NCBI GenBank assembly: GCA_029887765.1
Contig: JARXPF010000001.1
Coordinates: 258,378 to 322,377 of the forward strand
Origin: Candidatus Methanomethylicota archaeon
GTDB taxonomy: Archaea > Thermoproteota > Methanomethylicia > Methanomethylicales > Methanomethylicaceae
DNA: 64,000 bases
Reading direction: 5' to 3'
Positions within the stretch are counted from its first letter, which is position 1. Every line of letters begins with the position of its first letter. A model generated the notes under the pieces. That model saw nothing but the letters and a program-made list of their open reading frames with translations, was not told the DNA's origin and made no database searches. Below are positions 1 through 9,162 of this stretch, piece by piece. The position numbers and the translations under genes are program-made.

Positions 1-2787
1 TCTATAAGCTATATCTGATGATGTTGCTGTTACCCTTCTATATATTACAAATATTCTATCTGCAATACATGTAATTGTTGGATATCGCATATTAGCTGCA
101 GGGCTAATATTTACTAGTGTATTATTTGAAGTAAAGTAATAGACTAGACTATAGCCTGTAGTAGAGCTTACTGTTGCCAATACTACAGAGTTATCATAAG
201 GATTAGGAGCTGAGGAAAGTTCATCTAAATATACTCCAGAAGCTATTTGAGTTGCTGAAGCACTAGTAGGGGCTCTCCAATTTCCAGTATCAGGATTCCA
301 ATTATATATTCTAGAATAAAATAATATATTTGAACGAATAAATATCACATAAATATTATTTGTATTTGATTGAACTGTTATTGAAATTCTAGTCTCAGCT
401 GTAGCAGTTACTCTATATAAATCAAATGGAGAAGTAGAAGTTCCGAGATGGTTCATCCAATTGTTTCTAATAGTCGGATCTGTATTAGGAATACATCTTA
501 AAAATTGTACTCTTAATCGATTGGCTCCAGTAGGAGCTTGATAATACCAAGCTACTGCAGGTCTTTCATCTATTGATGAATAAGTACGAAATGCAAAATC
601 TGCTTGTGGAATTTCACTCCAAGTATTTCCTCCATCATTACTTGAAAGAGCTAATCCATTTGGATAAGGATTTACCATACCATAACCCCATCTCCAATGA
701 TTTGAAGATGAAGAATATATTGAATATACTACAATCCAATAAGTCTCAGTTGTATTTAAATAAACTGTGTATGGAAAAATACAATCATACCATTGTGGCT
801 CTATGTATATTCTACCAAAGTCTATTCTTCCAGAAATTATTATTCCATTTGAAGACATATCTGGATAAGAACCATTACTTTTTCTAATTTCTATGTATAA
901 ATGATCGCTAGGAGTTCCCCATCTATATAAATAAAGCATTATTCCACGTAGTGTATTTGATGAAGGTTTAAAAGATTGTGCAGCATAAATATTTCCATAT
1001 ATTGAAAAATAACCACTATCACCATAATTTTGTACTTGATCTTGTAATATTAAATATGGATAAGTAGTAATAGCAGGTCTTTGAATTGTAGTAGGACTAC
1101 TTACTGAATGTAGTAACAATGGAGGATTAGAAGTCCATCCAAACCAACCAGGTATTCTAAAGCAAAAATGATATGTTGGAAACATAGTCCAATTAGTTAT
1201 AAATCTCCAACCACCTAAGCTTCCAATATAGGAATAATTAACATATGCCCAATGAAATATTCCATTAGTATTTAAAACTATGGCAAAATGATTATATTTT
1301 CTAAGGTCAGCATTAATATTTGCAATAACCCATGAAAAGCTATTGGGAATATTAAATAATTCTGTAGAAGCAATTAATCCATCTGGACTAAGATCTGGTG
1401 TTCCATTTGAAAATATTTTTCTAATTTCAACAAATAATCTTGAAGCTGTAGTACTAGCATTTCTAATATATAGTTCTATTTGATAAAGTTTGGAATCCAT
1501 TGCTACAAAATGTGCTGCCCATCTTGTTGTAGAATTAATAATTTGATAAGAAGTAGAAGTTTTTGGATTTCCACCATAGTTTTTATCATAAGAAAAAAGT
1601 ATATACTTAATTTGTGTTGGAGATGTAGCTGTATTTTGATAAGCTATATGAATATTATTATTTACATCTGAGGCTATACTAGGATTATATCCAATTTCAT
1701 AATCAGTTCCACTACTTATAAACCATTGATCAATAAAATCCATACCATCATTTACACTAAAAGAATAGCCCAAATAAGTTCCATTACTATATACTACATG
1801 AATTGTTTTATTTGGATCATTTGTTCTAGTTATTGCACGTTGATTTGCTGAAACAAAACCTGATGATTTTGTAGTTACTATAGAAGGTGATATTTCAGGA
1901 TATAATTCTGAAACATAGCCTGACCAATTAGCTCCATTATAGGTAAAATTCATATTATCTATAGGATAATAAGGATAAGAAACTACTTGTGATGAAAAAG
2001 TCATTCTTGAATCATCCCAATCATAAGTATCTGGAATTGATCCACTTATTAAAGAGCCATTAATAATTGATATTTGAGAAATATTATAAATTCTACTAAT
2101 TTGATCAATTGGAGAGCTTAGAAAATACATGGATTGTTGATCTTGAGATTGAAGTAATAATACTGATCCATTAATATGAGAACCACTATATACTGTAAAA
2201 CTATTAGGATAATAGCTTCTATTTTCAGAAGGAAACTCAGATTTAATTACATAATATGAACCATCTATGTACATAACAGAATTTGGTAAAGTTCCTTCAA
2301 CATAAATTCCTTTTATTATATTAACTGTTGTAGGATAAAAAGTAAATAAAGAAGGAATTGCAGGAGTTACAATATTCTTAACAATTTCTAAAGATGATGA
2401 AAGAATTCCTTTTTTACTTGCTAATTTAAATACAAGAGGTTTGGAAAGATCTAATCCATTTCTTGGAATTACAATAGTTTTACTTTCATTTACTCCTATA
2501 GTATAATAAACAGGAAAATAAGCCAATACTCCACCTGATGGATATTCTACATAAACCATGTCTACAGTAACATCAACTCCTCCTCTATTAATAGTATGAA
2601 TATAAATATTATTATTATCTGCACCAATATTTACAATTTTTAAATCTTCTAAATAAGGAGATATATCAACAGGAGGAAGAATTAGAAGACTTCCTGTAAT
2701 ATTATAAATAACAGTAACTGAAGATATGACTATCATGATTAATAGAATAGATGCAATTATTGGTGAAATTCCTTTTTCATTCATCAT
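1..2787 (-). CDS. Large surface/secreted protein with type IV pilin-like leader (3' end outside window)
   Basis: The frame is open without a stop from ATG 2787 to the window edge, giving at least 929 residues; the C-terminus is missing. The N-terminus MMNEKGISPIIASILLIMIV is a class III (pilin/archaellin-type) signal: a short charged stretch, a KG cleavage site, then a hydrophobic helix, so export and processing by a PibD-like prepilin peptidase is likely. The rest is Ser/Thr/Asn/Tyr-rich extracellular beta sequence. Two homologous blocks lie at about residues 420-505 and 600-685 (shared pattern LxxEIRK...G..PD.S..G.I), resembling choice-of-anchor or jelly-roll modules. Asp-box-like motifs (SSNDGGNTW near residue 715; SVNDGMDF) and repeated VVY/IAYQ strands suggest a sialidase-like beta-propeller. 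The surface location is well supported; the ligand is unknown. It is divergent from the F430 operon. Confidence 0.8.
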   Translation of the reverse strand, partial: MMNEKGISPIIASILLIMIVISSVTVIYNITGSLLILPPVDISPYLEDLKIVNIGADNNNIYIHTINRGGVDVTVDMVYVEYPSGGVLAYFPVYYTIGVNESKTIVIPRNGLDLSKPLVFKLASKKGILSSSLEIVKNIVTPAIPSLFTFYPTTVNIIKGIYVEGTLPNSVMYIDGSYYVIKSEFPSENRSYYPNSFTVYSGSHINGSVLLLQSQDQQSMYFLSSPIDQISRIYNISQISIINGSLISGSIPDTYDWDDSRMTFSSQVVSYPYYPIDNMNFTYNGANWSGYVSELYPEISPSIVTTKSSGFVSANQRAITRTNDPNKTIHVVYSNGTYLGYSFSVNDGMDFIDQWFISSGTDYEIGYNPSIASDVNNNIHIAYQNTATSPTQIKYILFSYDKNYGGNPKTSTSYQIINSTTRWAAHFVAMDSKLYQIELYIRNASTTASRLFVEIRKIFSNGTPDLSPDGLIASTELFNIPNSFSWVIANINADLRKYNHFAIVLNTNGIFHWAYVNYSYIGSLGGWRFITNWTMFPTYHFCFRIPGWFGWTSNPPLLLHSVSSPTTIQRPAITTYPYLILQDQVQNYGDSGYFSIYGNIYAAQSFKPSSNTLRGIMLYLYRWGTPSDHLYIEIRKSNGSYPDMSSNGIIISGRIDFGRIYIEPQWYDCIFPYTVYLNTTETYWIVVYSIYSSSSNHWRWGYGMVNPYPNGLALSSNDGGNTWSEIPQADFAFRTYSSIDERPAVAWYYQAPTGANRLRVQFLRCIPNTDPTIRNNWMNHLGTSTSPFDLYRVTATAETRISITVQSNTNNIYVIFIRSNILFYSRIYNWNPDTGNWRAPTSASATQIASGVYLDELSSAPNPYDNSVVLATVSSTTGYSLVYYFTSNNTLVNISPAANMRYPTITCIADRIFVIYRRVTATSSDIAYR

Positions 2788-2986
2788 ATTAAAGATATGA
2801 GATTTATTGAATTTAATTCTATCGGAAAATATATTTTAAGTAGAGATAATAATTTGTAATAATTAAATTTCTTGTTTCATATGAAACGAAAAAAATAAAA
2901 TAAGAACTTTAATATCACAAATTGATATCATTGGAGATCCCTACAATTAATCACATTCATTATTTAAATTTCTAAGGTGATGAAAT
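2788..2986. promoter_or_regulatory. Divergent promoter region between the surface protein and cfbA
   Basis: AT-rich spacer separating two divergent starts. On the minus strand a TTAAAATATA-like TATA element (about 2827-2838) sits roughly 45 nt upstream of ATG 2787. On the plus strand ATTTAAAT (about 2962-2969) precedes an AAGGTGATG ribosome-binding site just before ATG 2987. No clear operator was seen. Confidence 0.35.
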
Positions 2987-3379
2987 ATGGAAAATATAGG
3001 AGTAATCTTAGTAGGTCATGGAAGTAAAGAACCTTATAATAAAAATGCTATAAAATATTTTGCAGAAAAATTGAAGGATAAATATTCTTTTGTAAAATTT
3101 GCTTTTATACAAATCAATAAGCCCTCACTCAAAGATGTATTAAAAGAAGCCATAGCATCAGGTATTGATAAAATAGTAGTTCAACCTGTTTTTCTAACAA
3201 GAGGGACACATGTAAATCAAGATATACCAAAAATTTTAGGATTACCCATAGGAGTAAAAAGTGGAACTATTGCTCTTAGTGAAAAGAAAATATCAATAGT
3301 AATTGGCGAGCCTTTGGGTATGGATGATCGTATAGTAGATATAATTTCTGATAGAATTAAGGAGGCTTTAACTTATTGA
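2987..3379 (+). CDS. cfbA: Sirohydrochlorin nickelochelatase, short CbiX type
   Basis: First gene of the F430 pathway cluster: inserts Ni(II) into sirohydrochlorin. At 130 residues it is the short, single-domain archaeal CbiX form that works as a homodimer. The metal-binding histidines expected for the family are visible in GHGSKE (His11) and GTHVNQD (His75). ATG 2987 follows an AAGGTGATG ribosome-binding site. Its stop overlaps the TTG start of the next gene by four bases. Chemically the family can also load cobalt; the four following cfb genes are the reason to assign nickel and F430 rather than cobalamin. Confidence 0.92.
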   Translation: MENIGVILVGHGSKEPYNKNAIKYFAEKLKDKYSFVKFAFIQINKPSLKDVLKEAIASGIDKIVVQPVFLTRGTHVNQDIPKILGLPIGVKSGTIALSEKKISIVIGEPLGMDDRIVDIISDRIKEALTY

Positions 3380-4638
3380 AAATACTTGTAATAGATGCTA
3401 CTCATGGTGGATTAATATTATCTGAAGCATTTAGTAAACAAGGACATGAAGTTACTTGTATAGATATATATAAAACTATACATAATAAAAATTTTCAAAA
3501 ATTCACAATTGAACAAAATTTACCTTCTGATTTATCAAAATATGATTTAATAGTTAAGCCAGTTCATTTTCCTTCTCATTTTTTCAAAAATTTTGAAGGA
3601 AAAATAATAACACACCATGAAGCAGTTAAAATTTTAGTACATAATAAAATAGATTTTCCTATAGTAGAAATAACAGGGAGTTTTGGAAAAACAACAGCTA
3701 TAAAATGCGCAATTTCTTTATTGAGAAATTTTTCCATATTAACTCTAACAAGTGATGGAATAATATTCATGGACAAGGGTCATGAAAAAATTCTATTAAA
3801 GAACATTAGTACAACTCCTGCTAATATAATAAGAGCATTAGAACTTTGTCCAAAAAAGCCAGATTTTGCTATATTTGAAGTTTCATTAGGAGGAACTGGA
3901 ATGGCTGATTTAGGAATAATAAAGAATGTATATGATAATTATCCAATAGCTAAAGGTACTTCTTCAGCATTTATAGCAAAAATTTCAATGATAAATAATA
4001 GAAAGCCAAATTCTACAATATTACTTAATGCAGATGATCCTCTATTAAGAGGTTTTTCAAATGTTCAATACTTTTCAACAAGCTCTAATTCATCTGAAGT
4101 ATGGGCGGAAGATATTCATATTAATTTAGGACATATAAATTTCATAGTAATATTTAAAGGTTTTATGACAAGAAAAGGACCTACTTATTCAAAAATATAT
4201 GTAGAAGCTAATGAAAAGCCTATTGGTAGACAACATGTAGAAAATATACTTGTTGGAATTTCAATTGCAAAATTTTTTGAAGAAATTGAAGAAAAAGTAG
4301 AAATTCCTCCAGAAGTATTTGATAAAAAAATGATTTTAGAAGATTATTCAGGTCCATTAATTTTAAATAAAAGTCCTGCAATAAATTCAAAAGTTTTAGC
4401 TACATCTATTAAAGATTTTATGGAAATTTTACCACCAATAAGATTAGAAATTGGAGGTAAACTTAAAACAACATGTGGATTTATAGAGCCATTAGAAATA
4501 GCTCAAATTATTAATTCAAGTCAATTTAAAGAAGTACATCTCTTTGACGAACTTGGTGAAGTTTTACGACCTCTTATTAATAAAGAATTAAAAAACTCTA
4601 TTGAAAAAGTACCTACTCTTCGTTTAGAGAGGGAATGA
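3376..4638 (+). CDS. cfbE: Coenzyme F430 synthetase, Mur ligase-like
   Basis: In the known pathway CfbE carries out the last step: ATP-dependent cyclisation of a propionate side chain of 15,17(3)-seco-F430-17(3)-acid to give F430. The protein has 420 residues. A Rossmann-like N-terminal region is followed by a Mur-ligase P-loop, ITGSFGKTTA, at residues 99-108, and by LNADDPLL in the middle domain, as expected for the MurC-F superfamily. TTG 3376 starts inside the cfbA stop (TTGA), so translation is probably coupled. Here the gene lies second in the operon, before the reductase genes. Family assignment is firm because of the cluster. Confidence 0.9.
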   Translation: MKILVIDATHGGLILSEAFSKQGHEVTCIDIYKTIHNKNFQKFTIEQNLPSDLSKYDLIVKPVHFPSHFFKNFEGKIITHHEAVKILVHNKIDFPIVEITGSFGKTTAIKCAISLLRNFSILTLTSDGIIFMDKGHEKILLKNISTTPANIIRALELCPKKPDFAIFEVSLGGTGMADLGIIKNVYDNYPIAKGTSSAFIAKISMINNRKPNSTILLNADDPLLRGFSNVQYFSTSSNSSEVWAEDIHINLGHINFIVIFKGFMTRKGPTYSKIYVEANEKPIGRQHVENILVGISIAKFFEEIEEKVEIPPEVFDKKMILEDYSGPLILNKSPAINSKVLATSIKDFMEILPPIRLEIGGKLKTTCGFIEPLEIAQIINSSQFKEVHLFDELGEVLRPLINKELKNSIEKVPTLRLERE

Positions 4639-5723
4639 TTTTGTCAATAATAATACACCCTAGACCAAGTCCAATTGCTGCTGCAATGTATATGTTAAGG
4701 GATCTTGATGTAGATGTTATTGTATTACATGGTCCATCAGGTTGCTGTTTTGGTCCTGCAAGATTACTTGAAAAAGATGGTGTAAAAATAATAACTACTG
4801 CTCTTTCAGATAATGAACTAGTATTTGGAGGAGAGTCAAGATTAATAAAAGTTCTTAAGAAAGTTGATGAACTTTTTAATCCACGTTTAATTGGTGTAGT
4901 TGGTACATGTGCTAGTATGATAATTGGTGAAAATCTTAAAAAAGCAGTAATTGAATCAGGTTTAATTGAAAAATGTATTTGTTGTAATATTCATAGTGGA
5001 TCTGGAGATAATACCATAGGAGCTATAGAAGTTCTCAAAGAAGCTATGAAAATGGGTTTAATAACTAAAAAAGAATTTGAAAGACAAAAAAATTTGTTAG
5101 AAATGGCAAGTCTATTAGAACATACAAGAGGGACTGCAAGATTAGAATATATTGATAATTATTCTGGAGATAATCCAATTATAGTTGCACATGAGATTAT
5201 TAAAACTTTAAATAATGATGGCAATATTGCATGTGTTTTAAATGCAAAAAAAGAAACTGCATTTGTTTATTCAGATGTATTTCTTGCTCTTAATGAAATT
5301 AAGAAAAATGGAGAAATTCACTTTATAGCTAATTTAGATCCAAATGTAGGCCTTCCTAGAATAAAATCATATTCAAAAGCAATATTAAATGAACTTAATT
5401 CTAATGGTATTTTTATTGAAAAAATTACAGGAGGCTTGGATGAATATCCTATATCAGGTGAAAAAGCAAAAGAGTATATCATGGAAATAAAACCTGATTT
5501 AGTAATAATATTAGGAATACCACATGCAATAGCAATAGAAGGTAAAATAAGAACTATTGCTGTATCTTCTGGTTCAAGAGCAGCTTATAATCTAAAATCT
5601 CTTGGATATGATTATGTTATAAATGAAAAATATGCACATAGAGCATCTTTAGGTAAAAGAAGAATTTGTAAATCAATTTTAGGAAAAAGTATAAGAAAAG
5701 TAGCAAAGGAGGGGAATTTTTGA
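4635..5723 (+). CDS. cfbD: Ni-sirohydrochlorin a,c-diamide reductive cyclase, NifD-like subunit
   Basis: Nitrogenase-like catalytic component; with CfbC it reduces Ni-sirohydrochlorin a,c-diamide and closes the lactam ring. At 362 residues it is a short NifD homologue. Cysteines suited to bind an iron-sulfur cluster at a subunit interface are seen in HGPSGCCFGPARL (Cys37, Cys38), GVVGTCASM (Cys92) and KCICCNIHSG (Cys114, 116, 117). ATG 4635 overlaps the cfbE stop by four bases. True nitrogenase is unlikely: there is only one NifD-like gene, it is short, and it is flanked by cfb genes. Confidence 0.9.
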   Translation: MILSIIIHPRPSPIAAAMYMLRDLDVDVIVLHGPSGCCFGPARLLEKDGVKIITTALSDNELVFGGESRLIKVLKKVDELFNPRLIGVVGTCASMIIGENLKKAVIESGLIEKCICCNIHSGSGDNTIGAIEVLKEAMKMGLITKKEFERQKNLLEMASLLEHTRGTARLEYIDNYSGDNPIIVAHEIIKTLNNDGNIACVLNAKKETAFVYSDVFLALNEIKKNGEIHFIANLDPNVGLPRIKSYSKAILNELNSNGIFIEKITGGLDEYPISGEKAKEYIMEIKPDLVIILGIPHAIAIEGKIRTIAVSSGSRAAYNLKSLGYDYVINEKYAHRASLGKRRICKSILGKSIRKVAKEGNF

Positions 5724-6505
5724 GATCCATCGCCATATATGGAAAAGGAGGAATAGGAAAATCTACTATTGCTTCAAATATTGCTGCTGCTCTTGGAGAA
5801 ATGGGATTAAAAGTTTTACTAATAGGTTGTGATCCAAAAGCAGATTCTACAATTAATATAATAGGAAGAAAAATAAATCCATTATTAGAATTAATGAGAA
5901 TAAATAAGGATCCATCATTAGAGAGTTTTTTATTTAAAGGAATTAATGGAGTATTTTGTATTGAAATAGGAGGGCCTGAGCCAGGAGTTGGATGTGCTGG
6001 AAGAGGATTAATCATAGGAATGACTTATTTATTACAAAAATTGAATATTAATAACTTTGATTTTATAATTTTTGATGTTCCTGCAGATATTGTATGTGGC
6101 GGACTTGCAATAGTAGTAAAAGAAAAATATGCTGAAAGTGCTATAATCGTTACTTCAGATGAATTCATGTCAATATATGCAGCAAATAATATCTGTAGAG
6201 GATTAGCCTCAATTAAAACACCAGCTTGTGGAATTATCTATAATAAAGCTATATCAAATAGAATAAAATATGTTGAAGAATTTTCAAAAAGAATAGGAAT
6301 TCCAATAATTGGAATTATTCCTTATTCTAAAGAATTAATTCTTGCTGATAAATTAAGAAAAACTTCTATAGAAATTTTTCATAATTCAAAAATTTCATAT
6401 ATAATAAGGTCTATAGCATTATCAATTTTTAATAATAAAAATGCCGTAATTCCTAAATGGTTATCCTTAGAAGAATTAGAGGGGATTTTTAATGAAAATT
6501 CCTAG
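5720..6505 (+). CDS. cfbC: Ni-sirohydrochlorin a,c-diamide reductive cyclase, NifH-like reductase
   Basis: NifH-like ATPase that passes electrons one at a time to CfbD. The P-loop is GKGGIGKS at residues 8-15, followed by GCDPKADS. Cys90 (PGVGCAGRG) and Cys124 (ADIVCGGLA) are the two positions each monomer contributes to the bridging [4Fe-4S] cluster of a NifH dimer. Length is 261 residues, usual for the family. TTG 5720 overlaps the cfbD stop (TTGA) and follows an excellent AAAGGAGGGGA site, which fixes the start. The 3' end overlaps cfbB by 14 bases. Confidence 0.92.
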   Translation: MRSIAIYGKGGIGKSTIASNIAAALGEMGLKVLLIGCDPKADSTINIIGRKINPLLELMRINKDPSLESFLFKGINGVFCIEIGGPEPGVGCAGRGLIIGMTYLLQKLNINNFDFIIFDVPADIVCGGLAIVVKEKYAESAIIVTSDEFMSIYAANNICRGLASIKTPACGIIYNKAISNRIKYVEEFSKRIGIPIIGIIPYSKELILADKLRKTSIEIFHNSKISYIIRSIALSIFNNKNAVIPKWLSLEELEGIFNENS

Positions 6506-7856
6506 AATTATAATTTCAGCAACATCAAGTGATTCTGGTAAAACATTGATTACAACTGCAATTTTAAAAATACTTAGAAAAAGAGGCTATGTAGTACAAC
6601 CATTTAAAGTAGGGCCAGATTACATCGATCCAATGTATTTAAGCAAGGCTTCAGAGAGACCTTGTAGAAATCTAGATTCATGGATTATGAATGAAAATAT
6701 TATTAAAAAAATATTTTTATCAAGTTGTAAAGGAGTAGATTTTGCAATTATAGAAGGAGTTAGAGGACTTTATGAAAGTGAATCTCCTATTAATGATATA
6801 GGTAGTACTGCACATATTGCTAAAATACTATCTACACCTGTAATTTTAGTTTTAAATTGCCATAGCTTAAATAGAAGTGCAGCTGCTCAAGTAATTGGTT
6901 TTAGAATAATGGATAAAAATATAGAAATAGCAGGTATAATTTTAAATAATGTTAAAGATAGCTTACATGAAGAAAAAATAAGAAGAGCTATTCAATATTA
7001 TACAAATGTACCAATTCTTGGTGTACTTTATCGTTCACAAGAACTTTTTATAAAGAAACGTCATCAAGGATTAATAACTCCTAATGAATTTAATATAAAT
7101 GAAATAATAAATAAAGCAGCTATTATGCTTGAACAAAATTTAGAAATTGAAAAATTATTAGAAATTATGAAATCTTGTCCAGAATTAAATATAGAAGAGT
7201 TATATGAAGAAAAAATAAGAAAAGAAGAAATAAAAATTGGAGTATTTATGGATTCAGCTTTCTCTTTTTATTACTATGATAATCTATACATGCTTAAAAC
7301 TCTTGGTGCTGAAATTTCTATAATGAATAGTTTATCTCAAGAGAAAATAGATGAAGATATCTCTGGAATTCTAATTGGCGGAGGATATCCAGAATTATTT
7401 GCAAAAGAATTAGAAATGAATCAATCTTTAAGAAATTCTTTAAAAAAGAAGATACAAGATGAGATGCCTATTGTAGGAGAAGGAGGAGGATTAACATATC
7501 TTTGTAAATCAATAAACTATAATGGAAAAAATTATAAAATGATTGGTGCATTTGATGGAGATGTTTATTTTAATAATAAACCAAAAGTAAGTTATGTAGA
7601 ATTAAAAGGCATATCTGGAAGCCCAATATCAAAAATTGGAGATACTTTGAGAGGACATGAATTTCATTATTCTTATATAGAAAATATTTCATCAAATTTT
7701 GTATTTGATGTACTTAGAGGAGAAGGTATAAAAGAAAGGAAGGACGGTGCTCTAGTTCATAATACACTTGGTATGTATACACAACTTCATTATTTTGCTT
7801 GTCCTAAAGTTCCATTAAATTTCATTTCAGCTTGTAAAACTTATAATCGTAAATAA
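6492..7856 (+). CDS. cfbB: Ni-sirohydrochlorin a,c-diamide synthase lacking the amidotransferase cysteine
   Basis: CbiA/CobB-family ligase that amidates the a and c acetate side chains of Ni-sirohydrochlorin using ATP. The N-terminal synthetase domain has the P-loop ATSSDSGKT (10-18) and FKVGPDYIDP (38-47). The C-terminal glutamine amidotransferase domain keeps LIGGGYPE (294-301) and the catalytic-histidine motif GHEFHYS (388-394). The nucleophile elbow, normally (A/G)ECGGL, reads GEGGGL, with glycine encoded at 7482-7484 in place of cysteine. The nearest cysteine is 338. Length (454) and all other motifs look intact, so this does not look like decay. ATG 6492 lies within cfbC behind GAGGGGA. 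Last gene of the cluster. Confidence 0.88.
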   Translation: MKIPRIIISATSSDSGKTLITTAILKILRKRGYVVQPFKVGPDYIDPMYLSKASERPCRNLDSWIMNENIIKKIFLSSCKGVDFAIIEGVRGLYESESPINDIGSTAHIAKILSTPVILVLNCHSLNRSAAAQVIGFRIMDKNIEIAGIILNNVKDSLHEEKIRRAIQYYTNVPILGVLYRSQELFIKKRHQGLITPNEFNINEIINKAAIMLEQNLEIEKLLEIMKSCPELNIEELYEEKIRKEEIKIGVFMDSAFSFYYYDNLYMLKTLGAEISIMNSLSQEKIDEDISGILIGGGYPELFAKELEMNQSLRNSLKKKIQDEMPIVGEGGGLTYLCKSINYNGKNYKMIGAFDGDVYFNNKPKVSYVELKGISGSPISKIGDTLRGHEFHYSYIENISSNFVFDVLRGEGIKERKDGALVHNTLGMYTQLHYFACPKVPLNFISACKTYNRK

Positions 7857-8259
7857 TCTAAAAAATCTCAATTTTGTCTTTATCATGAATTTAAGAATAA
7901 TTATTTATAATGATAAAATAAAAAATCCCACTTTAAATTAAAAGAATATATTGCAAGAGTTGTATTAAAGTAATTGAAAAATAATTTTTAAATTTGAATT
8001 ATTACTTGAAATATTAAGAAATGCCCAAATTATTATAAAATAATTAGAAATTAGAAAATATTTTAACTGAAGATAAAGGAATTAGAAAATTTAAAAAATA
8101 GGGAAAAATTGATTGTAGTAATTGGCAATATCATAAATGATACTCCAATACTAGCTTCAATTAAAATTAGTATTGTTATTTGAGCTGATATTGATATAGC
8201 AAAAGGAAGGGACAAAATTATTAATTCTGGAATAAAATAAACTGTTTCATAGGTGTTTT
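7857..8259. other. 403-nt AT-rich spacer with a possible minus-strand coding remnant
   Basis: No start-to-stop gene is convincing here. On the minus strand an open stretch from about 8250 down to 8060 would read a hydrophobic segment (YFIPELIILSLPFAISIS... then QITILILIEASIG) ending at a stop, with no good start codon. It looks like a piece of a membrane protein, but I do not recognise it. The remainder is low-complexity AT. Confidence 0.25.
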
Positions 8260-8568
8260 ATGTTGTCTGGATTATATCGATTACTTGGTCTTATAATTTT
8301 AATATTGGGTGTTATAGGCGTGTTAGGACCACTGTATCTTTTCGGACTTAAGGCTGTTGTAACCTCGCTTACTCGAGATATTATAGGAAATGCCATATGG
8401 CATGTAGCAGATTTAAAAATGACGGCTCATGAGGGCATTGAGATTATGAATGAGTGGATTAACACATTATCTTCACTATTAGATAAACCGCTGTTACTCC
8501 TCTTACTCTACAGCCTAATATTGATATTAGCATCGATTGTAATGATTAAAAGCCACTTTACAAAATGA
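8260..8568 (+). CDS. Small membrane protein of unknown function
   Basis: Unrecognised protein of 102 residues. Two hydrophobic segments are seen, about residues 5-34 (LYRLLGLIILILGVIGVLG...) and 76-97 (PLLLLLLYSLILILASIVM), joined by an amphipathic hydrophilic stretch of about 40 residues. This suggests a two-span membrane protein. ATG 8260 follows AGGTG at a suitable distance. Codon use is GC-richer than in the cfb operon just upstream (for example GGACCACTG, ACCTCGCTTACTCGA), resembling the 19.3-20.9 kb island, which hints at separate acquisition. Nothing nearby gives a functional link. Confidence 0.6.
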   Translation: MLSGLYRLLGLIILILGVIGVLGPLYLFGLKAVVTSLTRDIIGNAIWHVADLKMTAHEGIEIMNEWINTLSSLLDKPLLLLLLYSLILILASIVMIKSHFTK

Positions 8569-8734
8569 AAAAACAGTATATTCATAATTTTCTCTTTTTA
8601 TATAGCATTCTCATTCCATCTCACATAATGATTAACATGTGTGTAATGCTACCTTGTGATCACTAATAAAACCGAAAAATGAAAATCTTTTGAATAAAAA
8701 ACTATTCCTATTTTTGAAAAAACAGTAGGAATTT

Positions 8735-8809
8735 TGGTGGACCGGGTGGGACTTGAACCCACGACCCCCTGCGTGCAAGGCAGGTGATCTGCCACTAATC
8801 TACCGGCCC
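8735..8809 (-). tRNA. tRNA-Ala (TGC)
   Basis: Complete cloverleaf read on the minus strand: acceptor GGGCCGG/CCGGTCC with the G3-U70 pair that identifies alanine tRNAs, anticodon arm CCTGC-CTTGCAC-GCAGG, T arm GTGGG-TTCAAGT-CCCAC, discriminator A. The terminal CCA is encoded (8735-8737). No intron. Confidence 0.97.
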
Positions 8810-8823
8810 TATTTATTTAAAAA

Positions 8824-9162
8824 TTAATTAAGTTTTTTATTTTTTTTGCAACTTATAATCTTTCCTTTTTCAATAGCTTCTTGAATAATAATACTCTTTG
8901 ATTTGAGTTTTTCAAATTCTTCTTCTGTAAATCCAAAAACTTCAAGTGTCACATTATGTTTCCAATATTTTTGTAATATTAAAATCCTCTTTTCAAAAGG
9001 CATATTTTTAAAATCATTTGATACAATTATTAAATCAATATCACTATTCTTCAATCTATTATTATAAATTGTAGATCCAAACAATATAGCAAATTTTACT
9101 TCTATTGGAAGATTATTTATATAATGTTTTATTTTTCTTTCAATATATGTTCTTGAGAGCAT
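8824..9162 (-). CDS. MNT-type nucleotidyltransferase (antitoxin partner of HEPN)
   Basis: Minimal nucleotidyltransferase of 112 residues. The signature is FGSTIYNNRLKNSDIDLII (about residues 28-46): GS plus the DxD metal-binding pair, with a later acidic candidate in TLEVFGF. In characterised HEPN/MNT modules the MNT protein neutralises the HEPN ribonuclease, sometimes by adding AMP residues. The start overlaps the end of the HEPN gene by 34 bases, so the two are translated together. Function as a toxin-antitoxin pair follows from family and gene order; a housekeeping or defence role is also possible. Confidence 0.82.
   Translation of the reverse strand: MLSRTYIERKIKHYINNLPIEVKFAILFGSTIYNNRLKNSDIDLIIVSNDFKNMPFEKRILILQKYWKHNVTLEVFGFTEEEFEKLKSKSIIIQEAIEKGKIISCKKNKKLN

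Noticed and set aside
573-1671. Two short plus-strand frames (573-887 and 1480-1671)
   Set aside because: They lie antisense within the continuous 929-codon frame of the surface protein, have no ribosome-binding sites, and read as low-complexity shadow sequence.
5617-6015. 132-codon minus-strand frame
   Set aside because: Fully antisense to cfbD/cfbC, whose motifs are certain; its own sequence has no family features.
4635-6505. Nitrogenase genes
   Set aside because: NifD- and NifH-like sequences are short, single and embedded among cfbA, E and B; they are the F430 reductive cyclase.
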